Both the position numbers and the translations under genes were made by a program. DNA of 64,000 nucleotides from Candidatus Leptovillus affinis (GTDB lineage Bacteria; Chloroflexota; Anaerolineae; Promineifilales; Promineifilaceae): NCBI GenBank assembly GCA_016705235.1, contig JADIYP010000006.1:248001-312000 (forward strand), in the 5' to 3' direction. The notes under the pieces are model-generated. The model was not told the DNA's origin, did not search any database, and worked only from the letters and a program-made list of their open reading frames with translations. The number at the start of each line of letters is the position of its first letter. Positions within the stretch are counted from its first letter, which is position 1. This document shows, in pieces, positions 16,386 through 23,251 of the stretch.

Positions 16386-17384
16386 GGGAGCCAGCGGCGC
16401 GCCGATCGGCGGCGGCTCGCCCAAAATTTCCCACATATCGGCCGGTAACGGACCGATGGGCGTTTCTACCAACGGCGCAGAGGCAGCCGCCGGTTCGTTT
16501 GCCGGGGCGGCGGCCGTTGACCGCTGGGCTATGGGTGAATCAGCCGCTGGCGCTGGCCGATTGGGAATTGTCCCGGGGCGCGGGCGGCGCGGCAAGTGCA
16601 GCTCAATCGAAGAGTCAGACATCCGGCCAGCGTGCACATCCCCCAATTTTGCGCGGACCAGGGCTTCATCTTGTTCCGGCAGGATTGGGCCGGTGAAGGC
16701 TGTGGGTTCGGGCTGCTGCGGAGTGGAGGGAACGGCCGTCGGCGGCGCAGGTTCGCGGCGGACAGGCCAGACAGCTTCCAGAGGCAGGCGTCCGGGCGGC
16801 GCAGCGGCCGGCTGGCCGCTTTCGGCGGCGGCAACGGCGCGGGCCAGGGTGTCGTAAGGGGCCGGGGAAACGGCCGTGGGCAGTTCCGGTGTAACGGTTT
16901 CGGCCGATTGGCGAGCCTTATGCCGCTGGACAATGGATTCCAAACGCCGCCATTCCGGCCAATCGTCCTCTTTGGCAGGCGGCGGCGTGGATGGCGAGGC
17001 AGCGGGCGGGCTGATGGTAGCTGGCGGAGCCGGTGAAAATTGTGCCGGTTGGGGAACGGCCGTGCGCTGCACGGTCGGTATAACTGTGGGCGCGGCAGGC
17101 TGCGAGGCAGCAGGCGGGACGGCCGTTGGCCGGCTCAAAATGGTCGGCTGGACAGGTGAAGCAGGTCCAGCGCTGCGCTCGGCGTAGGCGACGGCCGAAT
17201 CGACAACATCTGGCAGCGGCGGGCTGGAAACGGCCGTGGGCACAGCCCAGGCGGGAAAAACCACGCCGGAAGGGGGCAGCGGTTCATCCGCCGACGGGGT
17301 GCGGAAAAGCGTGGTCGTATTGGCGTGCCGCCGGACATGCCTTAACAATGGGTTGCGTGAGCCAAAGCGATTTTGAATGGTCAT
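15264..17384 (-). CDS. N-terminal part of large Pro/Ala/Thr-rich 32-residue-repeat protein in injection-system operon
   Basis: 706 residues read from ATG 17384. Residues 1-330 are low-complexity Pro/Ala-rich sequence with short recurring DSAVAYAERSA and TLARAVAAAESGQP elements. They also contain LVRAKLGDVHAGRMSDSSIE, then LPADMWEILGEPP. From about 340 the 32-residue repeats begin. The last 25 residues (after EKDA) are out of frame, caused by a one-base insertion near 15355. It lies between tube and LysM genes, where classical eCIS operons have only a small gene, and no tape-measure gene is found. The sequence is mostly disordered, not a long coiled coil. Its many Thr-Ala-Glu steps could be kinase substrates. 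Function is not recognised. Confidence 0.8.
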   Translation of the reverse strand: MTIQNRFGSRNPLLRHVRRHANTTTLFRTPSADEPLPPSGVVFPAWAVPTAVSSPPLPDVVDSAVAYAERSAGPASPVQPTILSRPTAVPPAASQPAAPTVIPTVQRTAVPQPAQFSPAPPATISPPAASPSTPPPAKEDDWPEWRRLESIVQRHKARQSAETVTPELPTAVSPAPYDTLARAVAAAESGQPAAAPPGRLPLEAVWPVRREPAPPTAVPSTPQQPEPTAFTGPILPEQDEALVRAKLGDVHAGRMSDSSIELHLPRRPRPGTIPNRPAPAADSPIAQRSTAAAPANEPAAASAPLVETPIGPLPADMWEILGEPPPIGAPLAPVSTPADSLQRAIAAAETAEPTEKADTAVPQTESSPLQPAIQRAIAAAETVEPTEKAETAVPTIDSSPLQPAVQRAIAAAETAEPTEKAETAVPQIESSPLQTAVQRAIAAAETAEPIEKAETAVSQTESSPLQPAVQRAIAAAETAEPTEKAETAVPQTESSPLQTAVQRAIAAAETAEPTEKAETAVPPIEPASPQTAVQRAIASAETAEPVEKAETAVPTIDSPPSQPTVQRTIAAAETAEPTEKAETAVPPIEPASPQTAVQRAIAAAETAEPVEKAETAVLPIEPASPQTAVQRAIAAAETAEPTEKAETAVPPIEPASPQTAVQRAIAAAETAAPIEKDADGRSSNRIIATTASRAASHRRRRNGRTD

Positions 17385-17393
17385 GAGAAATTT

Positions 17394-17861
17394 TTAACTT
17401 GCGGCAGCGCCACTGCTGCGAGTCATGGAAATTGAACCACACGCGAACTCAAGCGTCTGGATGGCGATGGTGTTATCGCCAGAATTAAGCTGAGGACCGC
17501 TCCATTTCACCGGATACGCCGCCTCGATATCCCAGGTCATAAGGGGGCTGGACAGCTTGTTTTTGGCATCCAGCAGTTTGACCGTAATTTTTCGCCGCGT
17601 AAAACTTTCGTTCATCGTGTCGATATACCAATCCATCAGAGCGCTGGTTCCCACGCCGTTTTTCAGGGTGATGCGCGCTGATTTGCGCCGGCCGGGCAGT
17701 TGATGAATGTAGGTGTTTAGGCCGCCTTCCTTCACTTCTTCAACGTCCCAGTCGATGGATGGCAGGGTGCATTCCGTGAAGACGCCGTGGGATATGCCGG
17801 CGATATCCACCACAAACCGAAAACCGGGATTCACTTCTTTGCGCATACTTTCCAGAGTCAT
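17394..17861 (-). CDS. Tail tube protein, second paralogue (Afp5/gp19-like)
   Basis: A 155-residue tube protein of the T4 gp19 family: NPGFRFVVDIAGISHGVFTECT, then DVEEVKEGGLNTYIHQLPGRRKSARITLKNGV, and a C-terminal YPVKWSGPQLNSGDNTIAIQTLEFACG. It is paralogous to the tube protein at 18550. In Afp/PVC particles such second tube proteins form the first ring joining tube to baseplate hub, which fits its place beside the LysM adaptor. GAGG lies about 8 nt before ATG 17861. It starts 83 bp after the small 51-residue gene. Confidence 0.92.
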   Translation of the reverse strand: MTLESMRKEVNPGFRFVVDIAGISHGVFTECTLPSIDWDVEEVKEGGLNTYIHQLPGRRKSARITLKNGVGTSALMDWYIDTMNESFTRRKITVKLLDAKNKLSSPLMTWDIEAAYPVKWSGPQLNSGDNTIAIQTLEFACGSISMTRSSGAAAS

Positions 17862-17944
17862 GGAAGGTTCCTCAATCGTTTCCGCAGCGGCGCGGAGGTT
17901 TTAGTCGGATGGTTCCGGCTGAAGCCTCCGGGCCGTTGGCGCAT

Positions 17945-18100
17945 TTACGGCCGTTTTCCCTTGCGCTGTCCAGTCCGACGAGCGCGTTCGTTTTCCAGGC
18001 GAGCATCCTGCAACAACAATGCGTACACTTTTTCCGTCACCTGCTCCACCAATTCCGGGGTGATGGTTCCTTTGGGGGCGCTGGATGGTTGCTGCTTCAT
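17945..18100 (-). CDS. Small helical injection-system protein
   Basis: A 51-residue ORF from ATG 18100 to TAA 17945. Its core, TPELVEQVTEKVYALLLQDARLENERARR, is an amphipathic helix typical of small uncharacterised proteins encoded beside the tube genes of bacterial injection systems. The link to that group is from memory, not from a search. It begins 6 nt after the stop of the 118-residue upstream gene, implying coupling. The Lys/Arg-rich end (RTGQRKGKRP) is partly written by an ACGGCCGT octamer. Role in assembly is inferred from position only. Confidence 0.65.
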   Translation of the reverse strand: MKQQPSSAPKGTITPELVEQVTEKVYALLLQDARLENERARRTGQRKGKRP

Positions 18101-18106
18101 CGGCTC

Positions 18107-18463
18107 TTAACCCAGGGGAGCGACTTGTAATTGCAACTCATGATTGCAATAGGGACAAACGACGCCAATGGTAATCGGTTCGCTGCTGTTCAGCCGGAGG
18201 TAAAGGTCTTGCAGGTGGGAAATGTCGGAGGCGAACAGCCCGGCAATGGTTTGGGGGGTAATTTCCGGCAGCGCGCCTAACTGTGTCACCACGCGGCTGA
18301 GCAAAATAACGGGCAGGTAGGATTCTTTGGCCTGCACCTGGGGGTGTTCGACGGCTTCTATCTCATCGACGGCCGTAGCCAAACGCATACGGCCGTGGCG
18401 GTGAACCTGCCCCTGGCCATCTACAAACCCTCGCGGTAACGTAAATTCAAATTCGGTTTGCAT
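18107..18463 (-). CDS. Tail assembly protein with Cys pair (Afp6-region)
   Basis: 118 residues from ATG 18463, chosen over an upstream start because the protein homologous part begins MQTEFEFTLPRGFVDGQGQ and AGAGG lies nearby. The sequence then reads EYLPVILLSRVVTQLG-like helices and a C-terminal region VCPYCNHELQLQVAP with a CPYC knuckle. This matches the short phage tail assembly proteins that follow the tube gene in many eCIS operons. These may chaperone or connect tube subunits. Only one CxxC is present, so zinc binding would need another ligand or a dimer. Confidence 0.75.
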   Translation of the reverse strand: MQTEFEFTLPRGFVDGQGQVHRHGRMRLATAVDEIEAVEHPQVQAKESYLPVILLSRVVTQLGALPEITPQTIAGLFASDISHLQDLYLRLNSSEPITIGVVCPYCNHELQLQVAPLG

Positions 18464-18490
18464 GATCAACGCCTCTAACCGCCAGCTACC

Positions 18491-18538
18491 TGATGATGCG
18501 TGGCTCCCAGACATCCCTGGCCAGGCCACGCATCATCA
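18491..18538. promoter_or_regulatory. Hairpin between tube gene and downstream genes
   Basis: Perfect 13-bp arms TGATGATGCGTGG (18491-18503) and CCACGCATCATCA (18526-18538) enclose a 22-nt loop. It sits 11 bp past the tube stop codon. No T tract follows on the minus strand, so it is more like an mRNA-stabilising or processing stem than a full terminator. It could help keep the abundant tube protein at higher level than downstream baseplate genes. Confidence 0.5.
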
Positions 18539-18549
18539 AGAGAGACGAT

Positions 18550-19011
18550 TTAGACTGCCACGCGCGAAATGTATTCGTGCGCCAGAGTTAATTCTTCTAC
18601 GCCGATCTCGTTGCTATCGGATTTGACAGACGGGCCGGTTACTTTAACAGGCCAGGCGCGTTTGAATTCCCAACGGGCAACGGCCGTTAACGCCTGATCA
18701 TACATCGTCACCGAACCATCGGAACGCGCGTCGCCGACATGACCATCTTCTACCAATTTCCGCCAATCCCAGATTTGCATGTCGCTGGTAATGCCGCGCT
18801 TCAAGACGATATTTTCCCACTTCAGGCGTCCAGGGATTTTCATCACCACCTCGACCCCTTTTTCGTTCACCACTTTATGCTCAATCACCTCTTGTTCAGA
18901 GCCAAGGCCGGAAACCTCGGAAAAATAACCGGTGACCTTTCCTTGCACTTCCACGGCAAAATGAAAGCCAACAAGGGGATCTTCACGCGCAGTATCAATT
19001 GATGTAGCCAT
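18550..19011 (-). CDS. Main tail tube protein (Afp1/Hcp-gp19-like)
   Basis: 153 residues of the gp19/Hcp-like tube family: DPLVGFHFAVEVQGKVTGYFSEVSGLGSEQEVIEHK, KIPGRLKWENIVLKRGIT, and the C-terminal WEFKRAWPVKVTGPSVKSDSNEIGVEELTLAHEYI. Hexameric rings stack to form the inner tube that is driven into the target. It directly follows the sheath gene (29 bp), the standard order. AAGGAG lies about 7 nt before ATG 19011. Its paralogue at 17394 is probably the tube initiator. Confidence 0.95.
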   Translation of the reverse strand: MATSIDTAREDPLVGFHFAVEVQGKVTGYFSEVSGLGSEQEVIEHKVVNEKGVEVVMKIPGRLKWENIVLKRGITSDMQIWDWRKLVEDGHVGDARSDGSVTMYDQALTAVARWEFKRAWPVKVTGPSVKSDSNEIGVEELTLAHEYISRVAV

Positions 19012-19040
19012 ATCACACTCCTTGTATCAGATTAGCTGCC

Positions 19041-20567
19041 TTACTCGGCATTCGGTCCGGCCCATTGGCTAAGGCGGAAGATCACAAATTCGGCCGGCTT
19101 CACCGGCGCCATGCCGATTTCAATGATCAACTGCCCCAAATCACGGATTTCCGGTGGATTGAGTTCGTCATCGCACTTTACATAAAACGCTTCGTCTTTG
19201 GTCGAACCAAATAACGCACCGCTCAACCAAATCGTGCTGAGGAAGGAAATGGCGTCGCGCCGTACCTTGGCCCACAGCGAACGATCATTCGGCTCGAAGA
19301 CCACCCACTGCATACCGGTCTCCAACGACGCGCCCACCACAATAAACAAACGGCGGACGTTGATGTAACGCCAGGAGCCATCACTGCTGAGAGTGCGCGC
19401 GCCCCAAACACGGATGCCGCGCCCAGGGAAAGAACGAATGCAGTTCACGCCCAATGGGTTCAGCGTGCCTTGTTCGCCCTTTGTCAGGTTCAGTTCCACG
19501 CTGAGCGCGCCCTGGACGACTTCGTTGGCCGGTGCTTTGTGGAAGCCAACCGTGCCATCCACCCGGTTATAGATGCCCACAACGTGACCGCTGGGAGGCA
19601 TAAATTTGGTGGTTTGCGGGCTGTCACTGAGATCGGCGACCTGCACCCAGGGGTAATACATGGCGGCAAAAGAGCTGTCGAAGTTAACGTACAGTCGCCA
19701 TTCTTTAGCCTGCTGGGCGTTGAGTCCGGGGGGTGTATCCAGAATAGCGAAGCGATAACGCAGGCGTTCGCAGTCGGCAATGATGGCGGTTTGCACGGCC
19801 TTGATTTTTTCTTTGAAGGCATCTGAGCCGTCGTAGCCGACCATCAAGTCCGGGCATAAGACGAGGCGGACATCATCCAAGGCTTCCAACCCGGCCAGGC
19901 CTGTGCGCGCCTGCACGTCGCCGATGAAATCGGCGGCGGTAATGGGCTGCGACCCGCCACCGGAGAGTGTATACACGCCATCAGCCGGGTTTGCCGTGCC
20001 GGTGTCGGAGATGGTGACGGACTCAAAATCGACATCGCCAACGAAGTTTTCACCTTTTTTCATGGTGAGGCCGGTTCTGGCGTCGCTGCCAACCGACAGG
20101 GTGAAGGTTTCGCCTTCGTTTTTAATGGTTACGGTGAGCGCGTTGCCGCCCTCGCCGGCGACTTTGGCGGTGGCTGTTAGCCCTTTGCCTTTGCCGCTGG
20201 CCGGGGGGATGGCTACCGATGCGGCCGTTGCGCCATCTTTGTCCTCGCGCAGGGCGCGAAGGCTGGTGATGTAGCACGGACCGCCGCCATTCATGAAATA
20301 ACCATAAACGGCATCCGGCAGATAAGCGCCGCTGATGAACCCGCCAAAGACATTTTGGAATTGGGTCCAATTGGTGACCAGGGTGGCCTTGTTGAGAACA
20401 GATTGACCGGGAATGCGATTGCCGGTTTCGGGGTCGATGGTTTTATAGCTGGCTTCGGCGGTGATACCGACGAAGGCGGCCATAGAAGCGCCAGCGGCCT
20501 CAATAGGCTTACTGCCACGGTCAACTTCTTCAACATAGACGCCTGGTGTTACATAAGTTGCAGGCAT
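19041..20567 (-). CDS. Contractile tail sheath protein
   Basis: 508 residues. ATG 20567 is preferred because AAGGAG ends 7 nt before it, while the ATG at 20573 is too close. The N-terminus ATYVTPGVYVEEVDRGSKPIE is the sheath handshake strand. The C-terminal part has NCIRSFPGRGIRVWGARTLSSDGSWRYINVRRL and ends with the gp18-like attachment strand (EIGMAPVKPAEFVIFRLSQW). A variable domain (about 95-230), rich in Thr and Gly, is inserted in the middle and would face the particle surface. Only one sheath gene is present, whereas Afp and PVC have three. It is preceded by a 353-bp gap that may carry its own promoter. Confidence 0.96.
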   Translation of the reverse strand: MPATYVTPGVYVEEVDRGSKPIEAAGASMAAFVGITAEASYKTIDPETGNRIPGQSVLNKATLVTNWTQFQNVFGGFISGAYLPDAVYGYFMNGGGPCYITSLRALREDKDGATAASVAIPPASGKGKGLTATAKVAGEGGNALTVTIKNEGETFTLSVGSDARTGLTMKKGENFVGDVDFESVTISDTGTANPADGVYTLSGGGSQPITAADFIGDVQARTGLAGLEALDDVRLVLCPDLMVGYDGSDAFKEKIKAVQTAIIADCERLRYRFAILDTPPGLNAQQAKEWRLYVNFDSSFAAMYYPWVQVADLSDSPQTTKFMPPSGHVVGIYNRVDGTVGFHKAPANEVVQGALSVELNLTKGEQGTLNPLGVNCIRSFPGRGIRVWGARTLSSDGSWRYINVRRLFIVVGASLETGMQWVVFEPNDRSLWAKVRRDAISFLSTIWLSGALFGSTKDEAFYVKCDDELNPPEIRDLGQLIIEIGMAPVKPAEFVIFRLSQWAGPNAE

Positions 20568-20573
20568 TTTCAT

Positions 20574-20926
20574 TCTCCTTGGAAAATTTGGTACATAGAG
20601 GCATCAGGATGCAAAGAAATTTTTGACATCCGTGCCTCCACGATAATCGGTCTGTCCACCCCATGGTTGGGGATTGGTCTGTGCAGGCGCAAACTGTGTC
20701 GGCCTCAGGGAGGGGCGCGATTTTGGTAAATTTGCTCATGGGCGAGCAGTTTGTAGGAAACAGGTTCGCGGGAAACGTGCATGATGGTCCTCGCTAATTT
20801 GGTCCAAAAAACTGATCTTAGCCAGAAAGACCCTTAGGGTTGGGTCTTGGGGAATGCACCTTTTTGTTCGTGCAAACCCCATGGGATCGATGGAGTAAAA
20901 AACGGTGCTTCTACAACGGCACCGGA
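20574..20926. promoter_or_regulatory. 353-bp leader region upstream of the sheath gene
   Basis: No gene is supported here. It holds a short hairpin of the AGACCC family (AAGACCC at 20827-20833, GGGTCTT at 20842-20848) followed by TTGGG, and an unusually long untranslated stretch before the sheath ribosome site AAGGAG at 20574-20579. A separate promoter for the structural genes is plausible, but I cannot point to clear -35 and -10 boxes on the minus strand. Confidence 0.35.
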
Positions 20927-21772
20927 TCAGAGGTCAATATCGTAATCTTTTGCTGGGATGGTGATTGGTTTTTCGATGGGCTGTCCTTCGGGCGGCCAAA
21001 CGACAAGTGTGTGGGAGCCGGGGGGGACGCTGCCGAGGATATAGATGCCTTTCTGATTAGAGGTGGTGATAAAGCCGGTGCCTTTGAGGGCGATGCGCGT
21101 ATCGGCCAGGGGTTGACCGGCCTGACGAATTTGGCCGCCGAAGTAAGTAACGGCCGTTTCCGAGCCGGGGTACAGGCTGGGGTAATCGGGCAAGGTGACG
21201 GTTTGGCCGGTGCGCAGGGTCCAGGTGGACACGACCGGTCCGGTCACTTCGGCCCAGGGGTCCACGGCGATGGTGAGAAGATAGGAAATAGACGGCCGTA
21301 CCTCATTATCCAACGATCCCCACAACTCGGCGGGGTTGGTCAGCCGGTCATGGTTGGCCATGCGGGCCATGATGTCGAAGGGCTGACCCACCAGATCGCC
21401 TTTTAGCCTGGCGCGGGGCAGGAGCGGAAAGCGAAACAAGGCCATCAGGCAGCGAGACAAGAGACGATGCTCGTCTTGTGGCTCGGAAGCCCAGGCAGTG
21501 ATGACGTAATGACAATCCATGCGAAACGGGGTTCGTTTTTGGGCGACGGTGGAACCGAGACGGCCGTTCTGATCTACCATGCGCTCCCACTGATGCTGCC
21601 GGAGTTGATTGTTTTCACGCACGTCATAGAGAAAAAAATTGAGGGTTGGCCGAGACAGGCGCGCACTCCACCCCCGCGTGGGCTGGTCAAATTTCACATC
21701 TATCTCACCATTTTTAATAGGAAGTTCTGCGACCACCAACTGCTCGATGGTTTGATCTAAATCCGCAATCAT
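20927..21772 (-). CDS. DUF4255 tail terminator (Afp16/Pvc16-like) with carboxypeptidase-regulatory-like domain
   Basis: 281 residues. Residues 1-200 form a DUF4255 domain (IADLDQTIEQLVVAELP, PTLNFFLYDVRENNQLRQ, then MDCHYVITAWASEPQDEHRLLSRCL). This is the terminator that caps tube and sheath at the end distal to the baseplate, and a hallmark that separates eCIS from prophage tails and T6SS. The last 75 residues (VTYFGGQIRQAGQPLADTRIAL, then SNQKGIYILGSVPPGSHTLVV) are a carboxypeptidase-regulatory-like beta-sandwich, an addition seen in some eCIS caps. It is encoded first among the structural genes. It starts 24 bp after the small 77-residue gene. Confidence 0.93.
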   Translation of the reverse strand: MIADLDQTIEQLVVAELPIKNGEIDVKFDQPTRGWSARLSRPTLNFFLYDVRENNQLRQHQWERMVDQNGRLGSTVAQKRTPFRMDCHYVITAWASEPQDEHRLLSRCLMALFRFPLLPRARLKGDLVGQPFDIMARMANHDRLTNPAELWGSLDNEVRPSISYLLTIAVDPWAEVTGPVVSTWTLRTGQTVTLPDYPSLYPGSETAVTYFGGQIRQAGQPLADTRIALKGTGFITTSNQKGIYILGSVPPGSHTLVVWPPEGQPIEKPITIPAKDYDIDL

Positions 21773-21796
21773 GCGCCGCTCCGCCAGGAATAAATT

Positions 21797-22030
21797 TCAG
21801 GGAATATCTCGCCGCCGCCGCAGCCAGTCAGAGTCAACTTCCAATCCCAGGCCGCGTAAATAAGGCAGCATGAATTTTTCTATTTCGTCCAGGCTATCAA
21901 AGGTGTAGTGATCGCCGCTGAGAACATGGATTACCTGACCGCGCCAATGGGACACGGCCGTGCCATCCTCATCCTCGGAGGTCCAAATTTTTACAATGAA
22001 CGACTCGCTGCCCGTCTCAAATAAATCCAT
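21797..22030 (-). CDS. Small paralogous injection-operon protein, copy 2
   Basis: 77 residues: SFIVKIWTSEDEDGTAVSHWRGQVIHVLSG, then YTFDSLDEIEKFMLPYLRGLG. It aligns with the upstream 85-residue protein (pattern FI-IW, RG-I-HV-SG, F-L--I---M--YL). Similar short domains occur beside eCIS and other multigene systems in filamentous bacteria as far as I recall, without a known function. ATG 22030 overlaps the stop of the upstream gene (TAATG), so translation is coupled. A regulatory or chaperone role is a guess from position. Confidence 0.75.
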   Translation of the reverse strand: MDLFETGSESFIVKIWTSEDEDGTAVSHWRGQVIHVLSGDHYTFDSLDEIEKFMLPYLRGLGLEVDSDWLRRRRDIP

Positions 22031-22287
22031 TACTGCGCTCGTTTATGCTGCCGCAGTCGGTCCGACGCCCAATTCAAATCATCGAACGAATGAGCGGCTG
22101 GGGCATCGACAGGAAACAGACTGGAGGGAAGATAGAGAGACATCGCCTCTGAAATGGCTAAAAAATCGGGTAAAAAATGACGTTCACCGCTGGAAACATG
22201 CTCAATCAGCCCGCGATATTCCGGCTCGAACTCCTCCAAATCGGTGTATTCGCACCAAATTCTGATGATAAAGGTATCTTCGGTCAC
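22030..22287 (-). CDS. Small paralogous injection-operon protein, copy 1 (operon head)
   Basis: 85 residues starting at GTG 22287 with AGGAG 6 nt upstream. Sequence: TFIIRIWCEYTDLEEFEPEYRGLIEHVSSG, then FLPDFLAISEAMSLYLPSSL and a divergent tail. It is the first gene of the minus-strand injection block and a tandem duplicate of the next gene. It faces a divergent gene at 22456 across a 168-bp intergenic region with a 12-bp inverted repeat. Not recognised by a named family. Confidence 0.72.
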   Translation of the reverse strand: MTEDTFIIRIWCEYTDLEEFEPEYRGLIEHVSSGERHFLPDFLAISEAMSLYLPSSLFPVDAPAAHSFDDLNWASDRLRQHKRAQ

Positions 22288-22348
22288 AGCTACTCCTGAT
22301 CATCGCTATTGAGCATGGAGCATATATACCACAAAGAAATCACCGAAA

Positions 22349-22387
22349 TGTCACGGCCGTATCACAAAAGTGTCAACGGCCGTGACA
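22349..22387. promoter_or_regulatory. Inverted repeat in the divergent intergenic region
   Basis: TGTCACGGCCGT (22349-22360) and its exact complement ACGGCCGTGACA (22376-22387) are separated by 15 nt that contain CAC-AAAA-GTG. It lies between the divergently transcribed injection operon and gene 22456. Symmetry, spacing and location fit an operator, but each arm contains the very frequent ACGGCCGT octamer, so only the extra TGTC and GACA are specific. Confidence 0.45.
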
Positions 22388-22455
22388 CTCATTTGCCCGC
22401 CAGCCGATCAGCCTTCTATAATCTAATTAACCCTGTTCCCTAAACGAGGCAAACC

Positions 22456-22914
22456 ATGGCCCAAAAAGATGCGCAAACCGAACTCTGGCAGTTGAAAACG
22501 GCCGTAACCTACCTGGCCGCCCACCTCAACCAGGGCGTCATTCACCTCGATGACATGAGCGGTAAAATCATCGCTCGCGCCCTCACGGAGATCGTGCAAG
22601 AAGTCGTTTCCATGCCGCGCACCACCACCGAAGAAGACCTCGATCAATTCACGGCCGATGTGCTCTCCGGCACGGAAACCATGCAGCAAGAACTGGCCGG
22701 TCGTTGGCAAGAGGATTTGCAGCCTCTCATGGATCGTACCCAACAGCGAGCCGCCGAACTAGACCACAACCTGGGTGAATTCACCCCGCTCAGCGTCAGC
22801 GGGCAACGATGGGGCGCGATTTGCCTGAAATGTCTGCGCTGGGTCACCATCAGCCCTAACCAGGCTGGCGGCCAGGCAATTTTGAACCGCTGCACAGGTT
22901 GGTTGGTCCGCTGA
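22456..22914 (+). CDS. Hypothetical protein, divergent from injection operon
   Basis: 152 residues, not recognised. The first 60 residues are helical (ELWQLKTAVTYLAAHLNQGVIHLDDMSGKIIARALTEIVQEVV) and the middle is a charged coiled-coil-like stretch. The end has CLKCLRWVTI and a later Cys (NRCTGW), possibly half of a zinc ribbon. There is no signal peptide and no membrane segment. The ribosome site is weak (CGAGG). It shares an intergenic region with the injection system and could be its regulator, but it has no clear DNA-binding helix-turn-helix. Confidence 0.7.
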   Translation: MAQKDAQTELWQLKTAVTYLAAHLNQGVIHLDDMSGKIIARALTEIVQEVVSMPRTTTEEDLDQFTADVLSGTETMQQELAGRWQEDLQPLMDRTQQRAAELDHNLGEFTPLSVSGQRWGAICLKCLRWVTISPNQAGGQAILNRCTGWLVR

Positions 22915-22956
22915 TTGTCGTTGCCCCAACCCAATATTTAGGAAACCATAACCAAA

Positions 22957-23015
22957 GGCCCTAAGGGTTTGAGTTTCCAAATGGCCAGTTTATCAGGCGT
23001 AAACCCTTAGGGTCT
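22957..23015. repeat. AGACCC-family palindromic repeat
   Basis: GGCCCTAAGGGTTT (22957-22970) and AAACCCTTAGGGTCT (23001-23015) are inverted arms around a 30-nt centre, the same layout as 6961-7023. The variable core triplet differs from other copies but matches between the arms. It lies after gene 22456. Confidence 0.65.
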
Positions 23016-23072
23016 TCGCAGAAAAATCCCCCAATTTGATCTAAATTTCGTCATATAAATGTGGCAATAAAT

Positions 23073-23103
23073 GAGGCATAAGCCTATAATGCCTCGTTTT
23101 GTT
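23073..23103 (+). terminator. Weak intrinsic terminator or hairpin before secD
   Basis: GAGGCAT (23073-23079) pairs with ATGCCTC (23089-23095), followed by GTTTTGTTT. It could end transcription from 22456 or be an attenuator in the secD leader. The rest of the 337-bp gap (22915-23251) shows only the palindromic repeat above. AAAGGA lies 8-9 nt before the secD ATG. Confidence 0.4.
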
Positions 23104-23251
23104 TCACGCTGATGTAAAAACCGGGTCATTGAAAAGCAACCAGGACAACCTCCACAGCAACGCCATGAACCAAAGATAGGCCATGACGTCCGACACCGGA
23201 GTTGTGTTTTAAGCTGTCTTTGACCTGAGATTCTAATAAAGGATTACGCTT

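Noticed and set aside
15368..16696. Long plus-strand frame with repeated RLEERPSPLSQ units
   Set aside because: It is the antisense reading of the 96-bp repeat array, kept open by the repeat itself.
7035..22287. Prophage, R-type pyocin or type VI secretion system
   Set aside because: No capsid, portal, terminase, lysis, TssJLM or ClpV genes. DUF4255, LysM adaptor and gp25-gpJ-gpI layout fit an eCIS better.
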